The notes beneath the pieces are model-generated. The model did not search any database, had not been told where the DNA came from, and was given only the letters and a program-made list of their open reading frames with translations. A program made the position numbers and the translations under genes. Below are positions 36,453-46,770 of a DNA stretch of 64,000 nt, one piece after another. Each line of letters starts with the position of its first letter. Within the stretch, counting starts at the first letter, position 1. This stretch comes from Methanococcoides orientis (GTDB lineage: Archaea > Halobacteriota > Methanosarcinia > Methanosarcinales > Methanosarcinaceae): NCBI RefSeq assembly GCF_021184045.1, contig NZ_CP073710.1, forward strand, positions 124,001 through 188,000. The letters run 5' to 3'.

Positions 36453-39400
36453 ACATAAAGTCTGAAAGTCCCATCTGTTTGGACCTGTCATTTTCAAAAA
36501 GTGACTTCATGTCGTAGCCTATCAGTTCAATGCGCTGTTTTGTGTAACTTGAAACATTGTACTCTTCTGCCACTTTCATTGAGACCTCAAGGTACTTTTT
36601 GACAGCACCCTCGTGAACCGTAAGGATAACTCTGCCACCACATTTTTGACAACTGCCTGTAAGTGGTGGTCTGCGGTACTTAGCACCACATTTTACGCAT
36701 CTTGTCCCCTGTCTTGAGAAAGCTCTCAGGTTTCCGAACATATCCGGCAGGAAGTGGGATATAAGCACCCTCTCTGCGACATCTGAAGCATCAACAGCGC
36801 GTATCTTCTTTCCAAGCTCAAGTTGTGCATCCATCTTCTCGACCATACTTCCAAGTGTCTTGTATGCACTTTTGAGCGGACCTGCCGCAATGTTGGATGT
36901 ATCATGGGTGAACATGAACTTTTCATACTGTAATGGGGTACCAAGTCTGCTGCTGACCAGGTCAAAAGTGTCTTCGAACTCCTTCGGGTTTGCAATTCTC
37001 AGTGTAGCTTCGTAGAATTCCAGCGGGTATGATTCACAGACATCTATATTATGTGCTTCCTTGTCAACCTCACTGGGGTCGAGGCGTGTGGTCAGAACGA
37101 GGGGTGCATCCATCTTTCCTCCCCTTTTGTCCGGCAGGTATTCACGGGAGAAGTTGAGCAGACCATCCATGAGCAGCATGACGCAATCTTCATCCCCATC
37201 ACAATTACGCCTTTTTGCAGCATGGAAGAACGGATGTGCATATCCGACTGCAGCTGTGGTAAATCCTACAAGCCTTCCAAGTACACCTGCTGATGTATGT
37301 GGTGCAAGTCCCATAAGGAGGGTGCCAACCGTGTCATCCCTTGTCTTCGCATTATAATATGGGTCTTCTTTATAATATTTGACAAGAAGATCGTCAATGT
37401 ATTGCATGGTCCTTAGAATATAATCGGCGCAATCGTATGATATCACAAGGTCCTGAACCTTGAGGCAGAGCACCTGCTCAGGGTCTGTAAGTGGTTTTCC
37501 ATAGATGTCTTCCTTATAGCCAAGTTCCTTAAGCTTCTCGCATGTGACTCCTATCTCGGAAGGTCTGATGTGTGTAAGTGGTATGTCCGACATGTCATAA
37601 CGCACTGTCCCATCCTTGAAGGTGAACAGGTCATGTTTTGCCCGGAGGATCCCTTTTTCGAGAGGTTCGGGTGTCATGTCCTTTGACATCATTTTCTTAA
37701 CACCTTTGAATGAATCGAGTTTGTCTCTTTCACCGACCTTCTCGAATGCTTTCTGGTAAATGCTTTTGAAATCGATCTTTCTCATACTTGTGCAGGTTGT
37801 CTTTGTGCCACATTTTGGACATTCCGCTTTGTTCACAGAAATGCCGCATCTGGGGCAGAAAAGTTTTGGCATGGTATATTCGCCGCAGTCACACCTGTAT
37901 TCGAAGGTTTCCACTCCACATGCCGGGCAGATCCTGTTCCCTATCTCTACAGCTATCTCTCCGACCTTTGCATTTGTTGATGCCTTGAAGCTGGCGGCAT
38001 TTTCAAGTTTTCGTGTATTTCCTCCGGATTCTGCAATGGGGAATAACACATGGGGTGCTGGTGACATCTTCCTTTTATCAGATTTCTCCGGTCTTCCCAT
38101 CCTTGCACCGATGCGTGTGGGAGCTCTTGGCCGTACTTCAAATTCCGTTATTTGATTGATATTGTCAAGTACCTCTTCATGTTCAAGAGAATCCCACTTC
38201 TTTCTGAGCTCGTCATCCAGTCCAAGGGTATAGATGAATGGCAGCGGTTCCTCGATCAGTATCATCCCGTCGCTTATCCTGTGAAGGACAAGTAGTAGCT
38301 CAAGTGTTCTCTTCACTCCGCTTGAAAGTGCGGCATCGTGTGGCAACTTTAGTACTCTTCTCTCGCTTTCAAGGATCCCATTCTCAGATATGAAGTCCGC
38401 AAGCTGTTCGAACTTATCATTTTCAATATCATGCCACAGGTATGTGAACTTAGGGTGCAGGGCTACTCCATACTTTTTACTGGCATCCAATGCAACATCC
38501 TGGGATGGGTCTTTAAGAACTTCTTCGGCATCTGGCTGGTCTCCCCCAGCTTTCCTGTATTCCTGTATCCACCACTCGAAACAGTATGGTGATGGTGCAA
38601 GTGGGTGGTTGTTCTCAAGGAAATCGCCGTAATTTATCAGTATCTCGCCGATGTCAATGATCTCCTCGACCTCTGAGCGTAATTCATATGCTTCATCTAT
38701 GCGATCGATCCTGACAACATCTCCTGACCTGAGCTTTACTGTGGGGCCTTCGATGGAATCCACTGGTGCCATTCCTGCTGCTTTTCCAGGTCTTTCAACT
38801 TTAAGCTGTGTTCCCGGTGCGATGAAGTCGTCCATCACAAGCATTCCGGAAGGATTTATTCCTGCGGCTGCAAAGGACGTATTGCGCGACCTTCCATAGC
38901 GCAACCGGAATCCTCCTGGTCGGGACGGGTGGGAAAATACAGGTCTTCCGGCGATCAGGTCTCGCATATACTTGTCCTTAGGCTTGATCTTCGGTTTCTC
39001 ATCTTTCTTTTCTTCGCCACTGTCGTCAGATGTGCTCTTTGTACCGGAGATCAGTTGTTCGAGCCATTCCCAGCCGTCGATCTTAAGTTTTTTTACATGC
39101 TTCTGTATCTTTGGAGCTTTTAGTGCCAGGCCTTCAGCAAGTACCAGTGCCATTCCGCCACGTACTCTGTTGGTATCTATCCTTTCGAGATTACGGTGTC
39201 CTTCAACCTCTTCTGCTTCAGTTGGTTCTCCATCGATGCATATTGGGCAGTTCTCCACGATCAGCCTGATCTCCTCTTCGGATGGGGTGTACTGGAGACT
39301 TGCAACCCTTTTGTAGAGCATGATCTCCTCAATGTAGCGTTCAACCTCTTCTTTTCGGGGTTTATATCTGTCAATGCCAACGCCTCTGCGTACATAATCG

Positions 39401-39888
39401 CCAACAAGTACGGATAGTGCCTGTGCAGTACCTCCTGCACTGCGTATCGGGCCGGCATAGAAGATGCTGACGTATTCTGATCCGTCATCGTTCTTTCCGA
39501 TCCCTGCACGGTCAATTCCTTCAATTGGGGCAGCAACAACTCCTTCTGTCAGCATGGCAACGGACACACGGATCGCAGCTTCGATAGCTTCGGACTTAGA
39601 ATCAAAAGTGCCAACTTTTCCCTGAGCTACTTCTCTTCCAAGAGCCAGTGCAGCTTCTTCTCTTGACCTGGTTTCTTCCAGTTTCCGGATAAGCTCTGCT
39701 ACACCTTTAACTCCGATAAGGTTCTCCACTCTGTCGGCAAGGTCCTTTGCAAGGGGTATCTCAACATGAGGTTTTGGGTCTTTTCCCTTTGAGCGCGCAC
39801 TGTTGACTATCTCTATTTCCTTTTTCAACGTGCTCTCAAGCGTATTGAAGTACTCATGCATTTCTTTGCTTGCTACAATTTCTGCCAT
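36451..39888 (-). CDS. polC: DNA polymerase D large subunit (DP2)
   Basis: This 1145-residue catalytic subunit of the euryarchaeal replicative polymerase has no intein; the usual insertion site is continuous ([17 protein letters not shown], which contains the catalytic aspartates). Zinc-binding clusters are at [33 protein letters not shown], and near the C-terminus [20 protein letters not shown]. The last residues [10 protein letters not shown] look like a PCNA-binding PIP box. The small subunit is not in the window. It is convergent with mmp10 and its stop touches the mmp10 terminator. Confidence 0.96.
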   Translation of the reverse strand: MAEIVASKEMHEYFNTLESTLKKEIEIVNSARSKGKDPKPHVEIPLAKDLADRVENLIGVKGVAELIRKLEETRSREEAALALGREVAQGKVGTFDSKSEAIEAAIRVSVAMLTEGVVAAPIEGIDRAGIGKNDDGSEYVSIFYAGPIRSAGGTAQALSVLVGDYVRRGVGIDRYKPRKEEVERYIEEIMLYKRVASLQYTPSEEEIRLIVENCPICIDGEPTEAEEVEGHRNLERIDTNRVRGGMALVLAEGLALKAPKIQKHVKKLKIDGWEWLEQLISGTKSTSDDSGEEKKDEKPKIKPKDKYMRDLIAGRPVFSHPSRPGGFRLRYGRSRNTSFAAAGINPSGMLVMDDFIAPGTQLKVERPGKAAGMAPVDSIEGPTVKLRSGDVVRIDRIDEAYELRSEVEEIIDIGEILINYGDFLENNHPLAPSPYCFEWWIQEYRKAGGDQPDAEEVLKDPSQDVALDASKKYGVALHPKFTYLWHDIENDKFEQLADFISENGILESERRVLKLPHDAALSSGVKRTLELLLVLHRISDGMILIEEPLPFIYTLGLDDELRKKWDSLEHEEVLDNINQITEFEVRPRAPTRIGARMGRPEKSDKRKMSPAPHVLFPIAESGGNTRKLENAASFKASTNAKVGEIAVEIGNRICPACGVETFEYRCDCGEYTMPKLFCPRCGISVNKAECPKCGTKTTCTSMRKIDFKSIYQKAFEKVGERDKLDSFKGVKKMMSKDMTPEPLEKGILRAKHDLFTFKDGTVRYDMSDIPLTHIRPSEIGVTCEKLKELGYKEDIYGKPLTDPEQVLCLKVQDLVISYDCADYILRTMQYIDDLLVKYYKEDPYYNAKTRDDTVGTLLMGLAPHTSAGVLGRLVGFTTAAVGYAHPFFHAAKRRNCDGDEDCVMLLMDGLLNFSREYLPDKRGGKMDAPLVLTTRLDPSEVDKEAHNIDVCESYPLEFYEATLRIANPKEFEDTFDLVSSRLGTPLQYEKFMFTHDTSNIAAGPLKSAYKTLGSMVEKMDAQLELGKKIRAVDASDVAERVLISHFLPDMFGNLRAFSRQGTRCVKCGAKYRRPPLTGSCQKCGGRVILTVHEGAVKKYLEVSMKVAEEYNVSSYTKQRIELIGYDMKSLFENDRSKQMGLSDFM

Positions 39889-40032
39889 GTTGGGTTGCTC
39901 TCCCTGATTTCATTGACTATGGCTTTTGAAATTAAAAAGATGTTGATGTTCTTTTAGGTTGATTCCATCTTATTTTTATATTTATTCAATGTATACTAAG
40001 CTTGACATATTTTGTTTAATGAGGTGTATTAT

Positions 40033-40500
40033 ATGAAATTGGGCATACTAACAATTCTGTTGATAATTTCAATGTTTTCAATTCCTGCATCTGCAGATCT
40101 TTTTGATGAACTGGACCTTGCTGTTAATGAATATAATCTGAACGTTGATGGTGTTCCTACAAGTGTCAGATATGTTATAGGGGACGAGGAAATGCTTTTG
40201 CTCATCGATATGAATGACTCAAGCAAACTTGCCATAAAAGCAGTTACGAATGTGGACCTGGAGGTTACTACATTTGAAAAAGTGGATGCTGTTGATCCTG
40301 GGTTTGAACCTGCTCTTACTATAACTTCCAATGAAGCTGTGGTGAGGCAACTCCTGGGCTCCGATGATGTTGTCACGGATTTCAATGGTGCATATAACAA
40401 TGGGGATATCAAGATCGTTGCAGCAAGTACTATGGACAAGGTCATTATCTCTGTAGGTGGAGCTTTCTTGAAACTTTTGAGTTCTGTTGGACTTGTATAA
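40033..40500 (+). CDS. Small exported protein of unknown function
   Basis: This 155-residue protein has a clear signal peptide (KLGILTILLIISMFSIPASA, with cleavage likely after ASA). A mature acidic domain follows with no cysteine and no C-terminal anchor, though the last 15 residues (GGAFLKLLSSVGLV) are hydrophobic. The frame extends to 40012, but GAGGTG before ATG 40033 sets the start. I do not recognise the family; a lipid-binding SCP2-like fold is only a guess. It stands alone between polC and pycB. Confidence 0.65.
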   Translation: MKLGILTILLIISMFSIPASADLFDELDLAVNEYNLNVDGVPTSVRYVIGDEEMLLLIDMNDSSKLAIKAVTNVDLEVTTFEKVDAVDPGFEPALTITSNEAVVRQLLGSDDVVTDFNGAYNNGDIKIVAASTMDKVIISVGGAFLKLLSSVGLV

Positions 40501-40527
40501 ATATCAAATTCACATGCAGATCTTAAT

Positions 40528-40573
40528 TTTTCTTTATTTTTTATTTTTTATTTTTTATTTTTTATTTTGTTTG
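40528..40573 (+). repeat. TTTTTTA simple repeat / T-rich terminator tract
   Basis: About five copies of a TTTTTTAT-type unit follow the small exported gene. On the plus strand it can end transcription as a T-rich tract. The rest of the 40501-40786 gap holds a TATA-like ACTTATATATGC at about 40668-40679 that fits the pycB promoter and a leader of about 90 bases. Confidence 0.5.
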
Positions 40574-40786
40574 GCCTTGTGGGGCATTGATAATTCCGAT
40601 TTAATGTCTCGTTATATTATAGTCAGTCATATTATATTATCTTCAATATACTTCTGGTCTACGTTTTACTTATATATGCTTACCAGAAAGTACATAAAAG
40701 GAGATGTTTAATTATGTACAATTTAAGCTTATCATGAATACAACCCCTGGATCGGGTCTAAATAGATCTTATTATGAGGTAAAATT

Positions 40787-42502
40787 ATGTCAGTAAAAAT
40801 CACGGAAACAATCCTTCGAGACGCACACCAGTCTCTTCTTGCGACACGTATGCGAACCCGTAACATGTTACCGATCGTTGAAAAGTTGGATGAGGTCGGA
40901 TATTACTCACTTGAGATGTGGGGAGGTGCTACATTTGATACATGTATCAGATACTTGAATGAGGATCCGTGGGAGCGCCTGAGGGAACTTAAAAAGCAAA
41001 TGGTGAACACTCCGGCACAGATGTTACTTCGTGGTCAGAATCTGGTGGGATACCGTCACTATTCAGATGATGTTGTGGAGAAGTTCGTAACCAAGGCTCA
41101 TGAGAATGGTATCGACATATTCAGGATCTTTGATGCGGTCAATGACATCCGAAATATGGAAAAGTCAATTAAGGTTGCAAAGAACGTTGGTGCCAATGTT
41201 CAGGGTACGATCAGCTATACCATTAGTCCGGTTCACACTGTGGAAAAGTATGTTGAGTTCGCAAAAGATCTTGCAGAGCTTGATTGTGATTCTATCTGCA
41301 TCAAGGATATGGCAGGGTTGCTTGCACCTCACGAGGCGTACGAACTTATAACCTCGCTCAAGAAAGAGGTCGGTCTTCCTGTTGCACTTCACTGCCACTG
41401 TACATCAGGCATGGCTTCAATGAGCTATATGGCTGCATGTGATGCTGGTGTCGATGTTCTTGACACTGCATTATCTCCTCTGGCAGGTGGGACTTCCCAG
41501 CCTCCGACAGAGTCAGTTGTTGCAGCACTTGCAAGGACAAAATATGATACTGGTCTGGATCTGGAACTTCTGACCGAGTCTTCAAGATACTTCAAGGAGC
41601 TCAAAGAAGAATACCGGGGTATACTTGATCCGATATCAGAGCAGATCGATACTAACGTCCTGCTTTACCAGATTCCTGGTGGTATGCTTTCCAATCTTGT
41701 TTCACAGCTCAAGGAGCAGAATGCTCTTGACAAATATGATGCTGTTCTGGAAGAGATGCCAAAGGTCCGTGAGGAACTTGGATATCCTCCACTTGTCACT
41801 CCAACCAGCCAGATCGTTGGAACTCAGGCTGTATTGAATGTTCTTATGGGTGAGCGCTACAAGGTCATACCTAAAGAAGTGAAGGATTATGCTCGTGGTC
41901 TGTATGGAAGGTCACCTGCACCTATCAGTTCTGAAATGATCGCAAAGATAATTGGCGACGAAGAGCCTATTACCTGCCGCCCGGCAGACCTTCTGGAACC
42001 TGAATATGAGTCTCTTAAGAAAGAGGCAGAAGAACAGGGTCTTGTGAAGAAGGAAGAGGATATTTTGACCTACATACTGTATCCTGCTATTGCACCAAAG
42101 TTCTTGCTTGGTGAGGCAGAAGAAGAGGAGCTTCTCCCTGTAACTGTTGCGCAGGCTGCTCTACAGGCCCATGTGGAAATACCGACCGATTACCGTGTTG
42201 AGATCGATGGCGAGGTATTTGATGTCAAGGTAGAGCCTACTGGAGGTTCTGTCCAGGTCGTGGAGAGCTCAAAAACGACAGTTGAATGTGAAGGCGCTGT
42301 TACAAGCCACATGCAGGGCATGATCCTTTCGATCAATGTCAATGTTGGCGACACCGTTGAAGAAGGAGATAAGATCTGTGTTATCGAAGCCATGAAGATG
42401 GAGAATGCGATCCATGCTCCAGTCAGTGGTGTAGTAAAGGAGATCTTTGTCTCTGAAGGTGATCCCGTTGGTACGGGAGAAGTATTGATGGCAATCAACT
42501 GA
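40787..42502 (+). CDS. pycB: Pyruvate carboxylase subunit B (biotin-carrying carboxyltransferase)
   Basis: This 571-residue protein transfers the carboxyl group from biotin to pyruvate to make oxaloacetate, for biosynthesis. The TIM-barrel carboxyltransferase opens with TILRDAHQSLLATRMRTRNM and has the metal ligands in ALHCHCTSGMA. A conserved C-terminal domain precedes the biotinyl domain, whose target lysine is in IEAMKMENAIHAP about 40 residues from the end. GAGGTAAAATT precedes the ATG. It is the first gene of pycB-pycA-bpl. Confidence 0.95.
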   Translation: MSVKITETILRDAHQSLLATRMRTRNMLPIVEKLDEVGYYSLEMWGGATFDTCIRYLNEDPWERLRELKKQMVNTPAQMLLRGQNLVGYRHYSDDVVEKFVTKAHENGIDIFRIFDAVNDIRNMEKSIKVAKNVGANVQGTISYTISPVHTVEKYVEFAKDLAELDCDSICIKDMAGLLAPHEAYELITSLKKEVGLPVALHCHCTSGMASMSYMAACDAGVDVLDTALSPLAGGTSQPPTESVVAALARTKYDTGLDLELLTESSRYFKELKEEYRGILDPISEQIDTNVLLYQIPGGMLSNLVSQLKEQNALDKYDAVLEEMPKVREELGYPPLVTPTSQIVGTQAVLNVLMGERYKVIPKEVKDYARGLYGRSPAPISSEMIAKIIGDEEPITCRPADLLEPEYESLKKEAEEQGLVKKEEDILTYILYPAIAPKFLLGEAEEEELLPVTVAQAALQAHVEIPTDYRVEIDGEVFDVKVEPTGGSVQVVESSKTTVECEGAVTSHMQGMILSINVNVGDTVEEGDKICVIEAMKMENAIHAPVSGVVKEIFVSEGDPVGTGEVLMAIN

Positions 42503-42517
42503 TCCGAGGTATACATC

Positions 42518-44017
42518 ATGTTCAAAAAAGTACTTGTAGCCAACAGGGGTGAGATCGCTATACGCATCATGCGTGCTTGCAGAGAACTTGATATCCCCAC
42601 TGTGGCTGTATATTCAAAAGCTGATGAGAATGCTCTTTTCGCAAAATATGCGGATGAGTCATATCTGATCGGTCCTGCTCCTTCAAGCCAGAGCTATCTT
42701 AAAATGGATAAGATCCTGGAAGTTGCGAAGGAGTCTGGCGCAGAAGCTATTCATCCGGGATATGGTTTCCTTTCCGAGAATGCCGTGTTCGCAAAGAAAT
42801 GTGAGGATGCAGGCATTACTTTCATAGGTCCTTCAAGTGATTCTATCGAGAAGATGGGTAGCAAGATAGCAGCCAGGTCACTCATGATAGAAGCCGGTGT
42901 TCCTGTGGTTCCCGGATATGATAAGGCAATAGAGAATGTTGATGAGGCCATTGAGATCGCAGATTCTATTGGATATCCTGTAATGATCAAGGCATCTGCA
43001 GGAGGTGGCGGTATCGGCATGAAGATCGTCCACTCAAAGGATGAGTTTGCTTCATCATTGGAATCCATTCAGTCGGTTGCTCAATCTGCTTTTGGTGATT
43101 CCACAGTATTCGTTGAGAAATACGTTGAAGAACCACGTCATATTGAGTTCCAGATCCTTGCTGATAATTATGGCAATACTGTCTATGTATCGGACAGGGA
43201 ATGTTCAATACAGCGCAGGCACCAGAAGCTCATGGAGGAAGCACCTTCTCCTATTATGACACCTGAGCTTCGCAAAGAAATGGGCGATGCTGCAGTAAAA
43301 GCAGCAAAATCAATAGGCTATAAGAATGCAGGTACGGTGGAGTTCCTGTATTCAAAGGGTGATTTCTATTTCCTTGAAGTTAATACTCGTCTTCAGGTGG
43401 AGCATGGTATCACTGAGCTTGTTACTGGAATCGATCTTGCGAAACACCAGATCCTCATCGCAGATGGTGAAACGCTTCCTTTTAAGCAGGAAGACATAAA
43501 GATCCAGGGTCATGCGATTGAATGCCGTATCAATGCAGAGGATCCTCTGAACGACTTTGCACCATCTCCTGGTAAGATCAGGGGTTATCGTTCCCCGGGT
43601 GGTCCGGGTGTACGTATGGACAGTGGTGTCTACATGGGTTACACCATTCCGCCTTACTATGACTCCATGGTTGCAAAATTAAGCACCTGGGGTAGTGATC
43701 GTGAAGAGGCTATTAACAGGATGAAAAGAGCACTTTATGAGTTTGTGATATAGGGAATTACTACCAATATACCATTCCATAAGGCTGTTCTGGACAATGA
43801 AGCATTCGTGCGTGGTGATCTGACTACCCATTTCATTGATGATCACAATATCATCGATGAGGTCGTAAAGGTTGTGGAGCATGATCTTGAAAAGGGTGTT
43901 ACCTTGGGATCCGTACTTTGTTCTTCCAATTCTTCGAAGAAGGTTGCAGCTGCTAGTGTGGCGGTTGGTGCCTACGTTAATGCTGCAAAACAGCAGAGCA
44001 ATCAACAGACTAAATAA
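42518..44017 (+). CDS. pycA: Pyruvate carboxylase subunit A (biotin carboxylase) with an in-frame TAG
   Basis: The protein carboxylates biotin with ATP and bicarbonate. The frame reads 411 sense codons to TAG at 43751-43753, then continues in the same frame for 87 codons to TAA at 44015. The continuation [18 protein letters not shown] is the conserved biotin carboxylase C-terminal segment, so the full length of 499 is normal and nothing is shifted. N-terminal features are [17 protein letters not shown], the ATP loop [11 protein letters not shown] and [14 protein letters not shown]. The TAG lies at a variable site between ALYEFVI and GITTN. Read-through as pyrrolysine is likely in this lineage; a true nonsense mutation or sequencing error is the alternative. 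Confidence 0.9.
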
Positions 44018-44058
44018 GGTCTGTTGATATATTCTTTTATAATAATGATCTGATCATA

Positions 44059-45039
44059 TTGGGGGTTACTATCTTGGTCGACAGGAAAATGGATATTCTT
44101 ATAGCTTTGAAAGAAGCTGGCAAAGAACCTATCTCCGGGGAAGAAATTGGTGAAAAGCTGGGTATTTCCCGGACAATGGTGTGGAAATATATTAAGATCC
44201 TTGAAGAGGATGGTTATGTTATTGGATCATCTCCTGGTTCAGGCTATGTTCTTATTTCTGCTCCTGACAAACTCTATCCTTCTGAGATCAGCATTGGTCT
44301 TGACACCGATATTATCGGGAAAGAAATTCATTATTTCGAATCAGTGGATTCTACCAATGATATGGCAAAGAAAATGGGCTTTAAGGCCGAAGAAGGTACG
44401 GTTGTAATTGCTGAGATGCAGGAAAGTGGACGTGGACGCAAAGGTGATCGTTGGGTATCGCCTAAAGGTGGTATCTGGCTTTCGGTCATCCTCAAACCAG
44501 GCATCTTACCTGTTCATGCACCAAGGCTGACACTTATGGCAGGAGTTGCTGTTGCCAGGGCCATAAGGCAGTTTGGTGTCGCTGCATCTATAAAATGGCC
44601 AAATGATGTCGTCATTGATGGCAAAAAGGTTTGTGGCATTCTGACCGAAATGGATGCAGAAGTTGATCATATCGGATTTGTTGTTATTGGCATTGGTATA
44701 AATGCTAATGTATCTGTTGATGAGCTTCCGGGAGAATTGCGGGATAGTTGCACTAGTCTGAGTTATATTAATGGTGAAAATATAAACAGGGCAGCATTCG
44801 TGCAGGATTTGCTTAGGTCTCTTGAGGCGGAATATCTGCGTTTCAAACTGGAGGGTTTCTCGAAGATCCTGGAAGATTGGATCTCTTTATCTGATACAAT
44901 TGGAAGGCAGGTTGAAGTTATAACTCCCCAGAAGATAATTGCAGGGAAAGCAACTGGAGTTACTGCTGAAGGTGCTCTAATTGTCGAGACTTCTGAAGGT
45001 GTGCAAGAGATCATGGCAGGTCGCTGCATCTATAAATAA
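44059..45039 (+). CDS. bpl: Bifunctional biotin-protein ligase / BirA-type repressor
   Basis: This 326-residue protein attaches biotin to the PycB lysine. It has an N-terminal winged HTH (ISGEEIGEKLGISRTMVWKY), then the ligase core with ESVDSTNDMAKKMG, the biotinyl-AMP loop SGRGRKGDRWVSPKGGIW and KWPNDVVIDGKKVCGIL, and a C-terminal SH3-like domain (GKATGVTAEGALIVET). The HTH suggests it also represses, perhaps this operon. The frame starts at 44059 (TTG); the exact start is uncertain, with an in-frame alternative at KMDILIALKEA. It is the third gene of the pyc cluster. Confidence 0.92.
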   Translation: MGVTILVDRKMDILIALKEAGKEPISGEEIGEKLGISRTMVWKYIKILEEDGYVIGSSPGSGYVLISAPDKLYPSEISIGLDTDIIGKEIHYFESVDSTNDMAKKMGFKAEEGTVVIAEMQESGRGRKGDRWVSPKGGIWLSVILKPGILPVHAPRLTLMAGVAVARAIRQFGVAASIKWPNDVVIDGKKVCGILTEMDAEVDHIGFVVIGIGINANVSVDELPGELRDSCTSLSYINGENINRAAFVQDLLRSLEAEYLRFKLEGFSKILEDWISLSDTIGRQVEVITPQKIIAGKATGVTAEGALIVETSEGVQEIMAGRCIYK

Positions 45040-45600
45040 ATGGTGTGGGACGTGAGAAACAGTAGAATTAATAGGATACGTTTTCTTGTATCCTTTCTTT
45101 TTATTTTATTGCTCCTTATATTGCCAGCGTTCGGAGCTCAGGTAAAGAATGAAGTGTTAATGGATGGCACCAGTATATTCATTGAGACCGGAAGTTTCTG
45201 GGAGTTCAGTCAGGGTTATATCTTTGTTATTAAAGATGTGAACGAAGATGGGGGTGCATGGGTGGAACTTTCGCGTGATGGTGTTAGCCTGAAGGATGAG
45301 ATTCTTTATGAAGGGGATATTTTTGTTTATTCTCGTGATTCAATAGAATTATTCAATATGACTGTTGATACTATATATTATGGTCCTGATGGTGATCTGG
45401 TGACCTTTAGACCCGTTTTCCAATATCGTGATCCCTTACTTCCAGCTCCCATTCTGGAAGAACTTGAAATAACTCTAAATGACTCCGATACTTCTTCAGA
45501 ACCGGATATAACTTCTGATAATGGCATTCCGGGTTTTGGCCTTATAACTGCGATGTGCTGTATGGTCGTTGTTTTCATTTGCCGTAGTTTTTTGAAGTGA
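45040..45600 (+). CDS. Surface protein with S-layer-like domain and PGF-CTERM anchor
   Basis: This 186-residue protein has a signal peptide (FLVSFLFILLLLILPAFGAQ) and a single beta-rich domain. That domain (EFSQGYIFVIKDVNEDGGAW, then VELSRDGVSLKDEILYEGD) is like one repeat of methanogen S-layer and DUF1608 proteins. An acidic Ser/Thr/Asp linker follows, then IPGFGLITAMCCMVVVF with a short basic tail. That end is a PGF-CTERM signal, processed by an archaeosortase and linked to a lipid. It starts immediately after the bpl stop (TAAATG), so it may share the transcript, though no functional link to biotin is visible. Confidence 0.72.
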   Translation: MVWDVRNSRINRIRFLVSFLFILLLLILPAFGAQVKNEVLMDGTSIFIETGSFWEFSQGYIFVIKDVNEDGGAWVELSRDGVSLKDEILYEGDIFVYSRDSIELFNMTVDTIYYGPDGDLVTFRPVFQYRDPLLPAPILEELEITLNDSDTSSEPDITSDNGIPGFGLITAMCCMVVVFICRSFLK

Positions 45601-45843
45601 AGTGGTCGTTTATCACAACCGAAGCTTTACTAAGTTAGTTTGATCCGGCGTTAAAAGCAGTCAGAGTTATGGGGTAGCAATAAAAATAACGCTAAACCTA
45701 TCATAAAATGATACTAAACAAATCATAAACATAATGGTAAAGATATCAACAAACATAACAATAATGATGCTATGAGAAGAATGTAAAAATAATCTTAAAT
45801 ATACTAATAAAAAGTAAAAGAAAAAAGAAAGGTAGGGTTAAGT

Positions 45844-46770
45844 TCAGAACTTAATATCTCCTTTCTCCATTAACAATTTGAGGTCCTGCAGGCTCATCTT
45901 TCCTGTCTTTTCGAACTTCTCTTTTGCTACGTTATGTTTTTCATCGATCTTCTTTTCATCTTTTTCAAGTTGGATGTCGTTGAGCTTGTCAAGATATATG
46001 CTGAGTTCATCCCTGAGCTGTGATATCTTAGCTTTAAGCGGATCGATCTTTTCCCTTATTGGGGACACTACATCATATGTCTCCTTGATCTGTGAGTGGT
46101 ACATATCCGCTTCTTTGCGAAGCTCATCGACCTTCTTGTAGCTATCAAGCATTGTAAGATGGTGTTTCTGTGATTCTTCTGCGAGGTCCTTAACGCTACC
46201 GCCAACGGTTCCATCGGATTTGTAGATCGATTCGGATTTTTTGTATGTTTCTACTATCTTCTTGTGGATATCGTCTGCATTGCTTGCAGAGTCGATCCTC
46301 TGTTGAAGTTCTGTCAGTCTTCCAAAGATATCTATCTCGTGTTTTAGTGGAATGTCAGCATTCAGAAACTTGTCAAGCTCTGCAGCATATGCTTTTGTGA
46401 GGGAGTCCACACTTCCGCGGGAAAGTTTATTGTACTCATCACGTTTTGCTTTAAGCTCTGAAATACTACCTGTGATCTTGTCCTTTTCGCCACGTATCTT
46501 CTCATTTGAAGCTTTGATCTCAGCGATCTTCTCGTTCACTGCATCACGTAATTTTTTTTCTTCACGTGCCTTTGCTGCCAGCTCCTTTACCTGTGCATTA
46601 AGCTTGTCCCTTTTTTCTTTAAGCTCATCGATGTTTGTTCGGTGTAGCTTCAGGTCTCTGAAAACAGCTTTCAGGGTACGTTCGTTCTGTGAGATCTTTG
46701 TTCTGTAGTCGTTGACCACATTTTTAAGATCCCTCTCGTTCATGGTTGCTGCATCTGGTAAGTCGCTCAT
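45844..46770 (-). CDS. Archaeal coiled-coil protein (COG1340-like)
   Basis: This 308-residue protein is predicted to be almost entirely helical and coiled coil. Heptads rich in Lys, Glu and Leu run from about residue 10 to 115 and from 200 to 290, separated by a less charged section (LTELQQRIDSASNADDIHKK). It resembles the COG1340 group of uncharacterised archaeal coiled-coil proteins. Its start overlaps the stop of the next upstream coiled-coil gene (ATGA), so the two are coupled and may form a hetero-oligomer. No enzymatic motif is seen. Confidence 0.72.
   Translation of the reverse strand: MSDLPDAATMNERDLKNVVNDYRTKISQNERTLKAVFRDLKLHRTNIDELKEKRDKLNAQVKELAAKAREEKKLRDAVNEKIAEIKASNEKIRGEKDKITGSISELKAKRDEYNKLSRGSVDSLTKAYAAELDKFLNADIPLKHEIDIFGRLTELQQRIDSASNADDIHKKIVETYKKSESIYKSDGTVGGSVKDLAEESQKHHLTMLDSYKKVDELRKEADMYHSQIKETYDVVSPIREKIDPLKAKISQLRDELSIYLDKLNDIQLEKDEKKIDEKHNVAKEKFEKTGKMSLQDLKLLMEKGDIKF

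Noticed and set aside
36451..39888. Intein in the DNA polymerase D large subunit
   Set aside because: The length is normal and the usual insertion site around NCDGDED is uninterrupted.
40487..40711. Hydrophobic 74-residue frame after the small exported protein
   Set aside because: It overlaps the preceding stop and is translated from a TTTTTTA simple repeat, which gives a false hydrophobic peptide. There is no ribosome-binding site.
43808..44017. Separate small gene after pycA
   Set aside because: It is in the same frame as pycA and is the C-terminal part of biotin carboxylase beyond the TAG, not an independent gene.
45620..45835. A-rich, repeat-like stretch that could be a CRISPR or tandem array
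   Set aside because: The ATAA-type units are irregular low-complexity sequence. On the minus strand this is the T-rich end of the coiled-coil operon.
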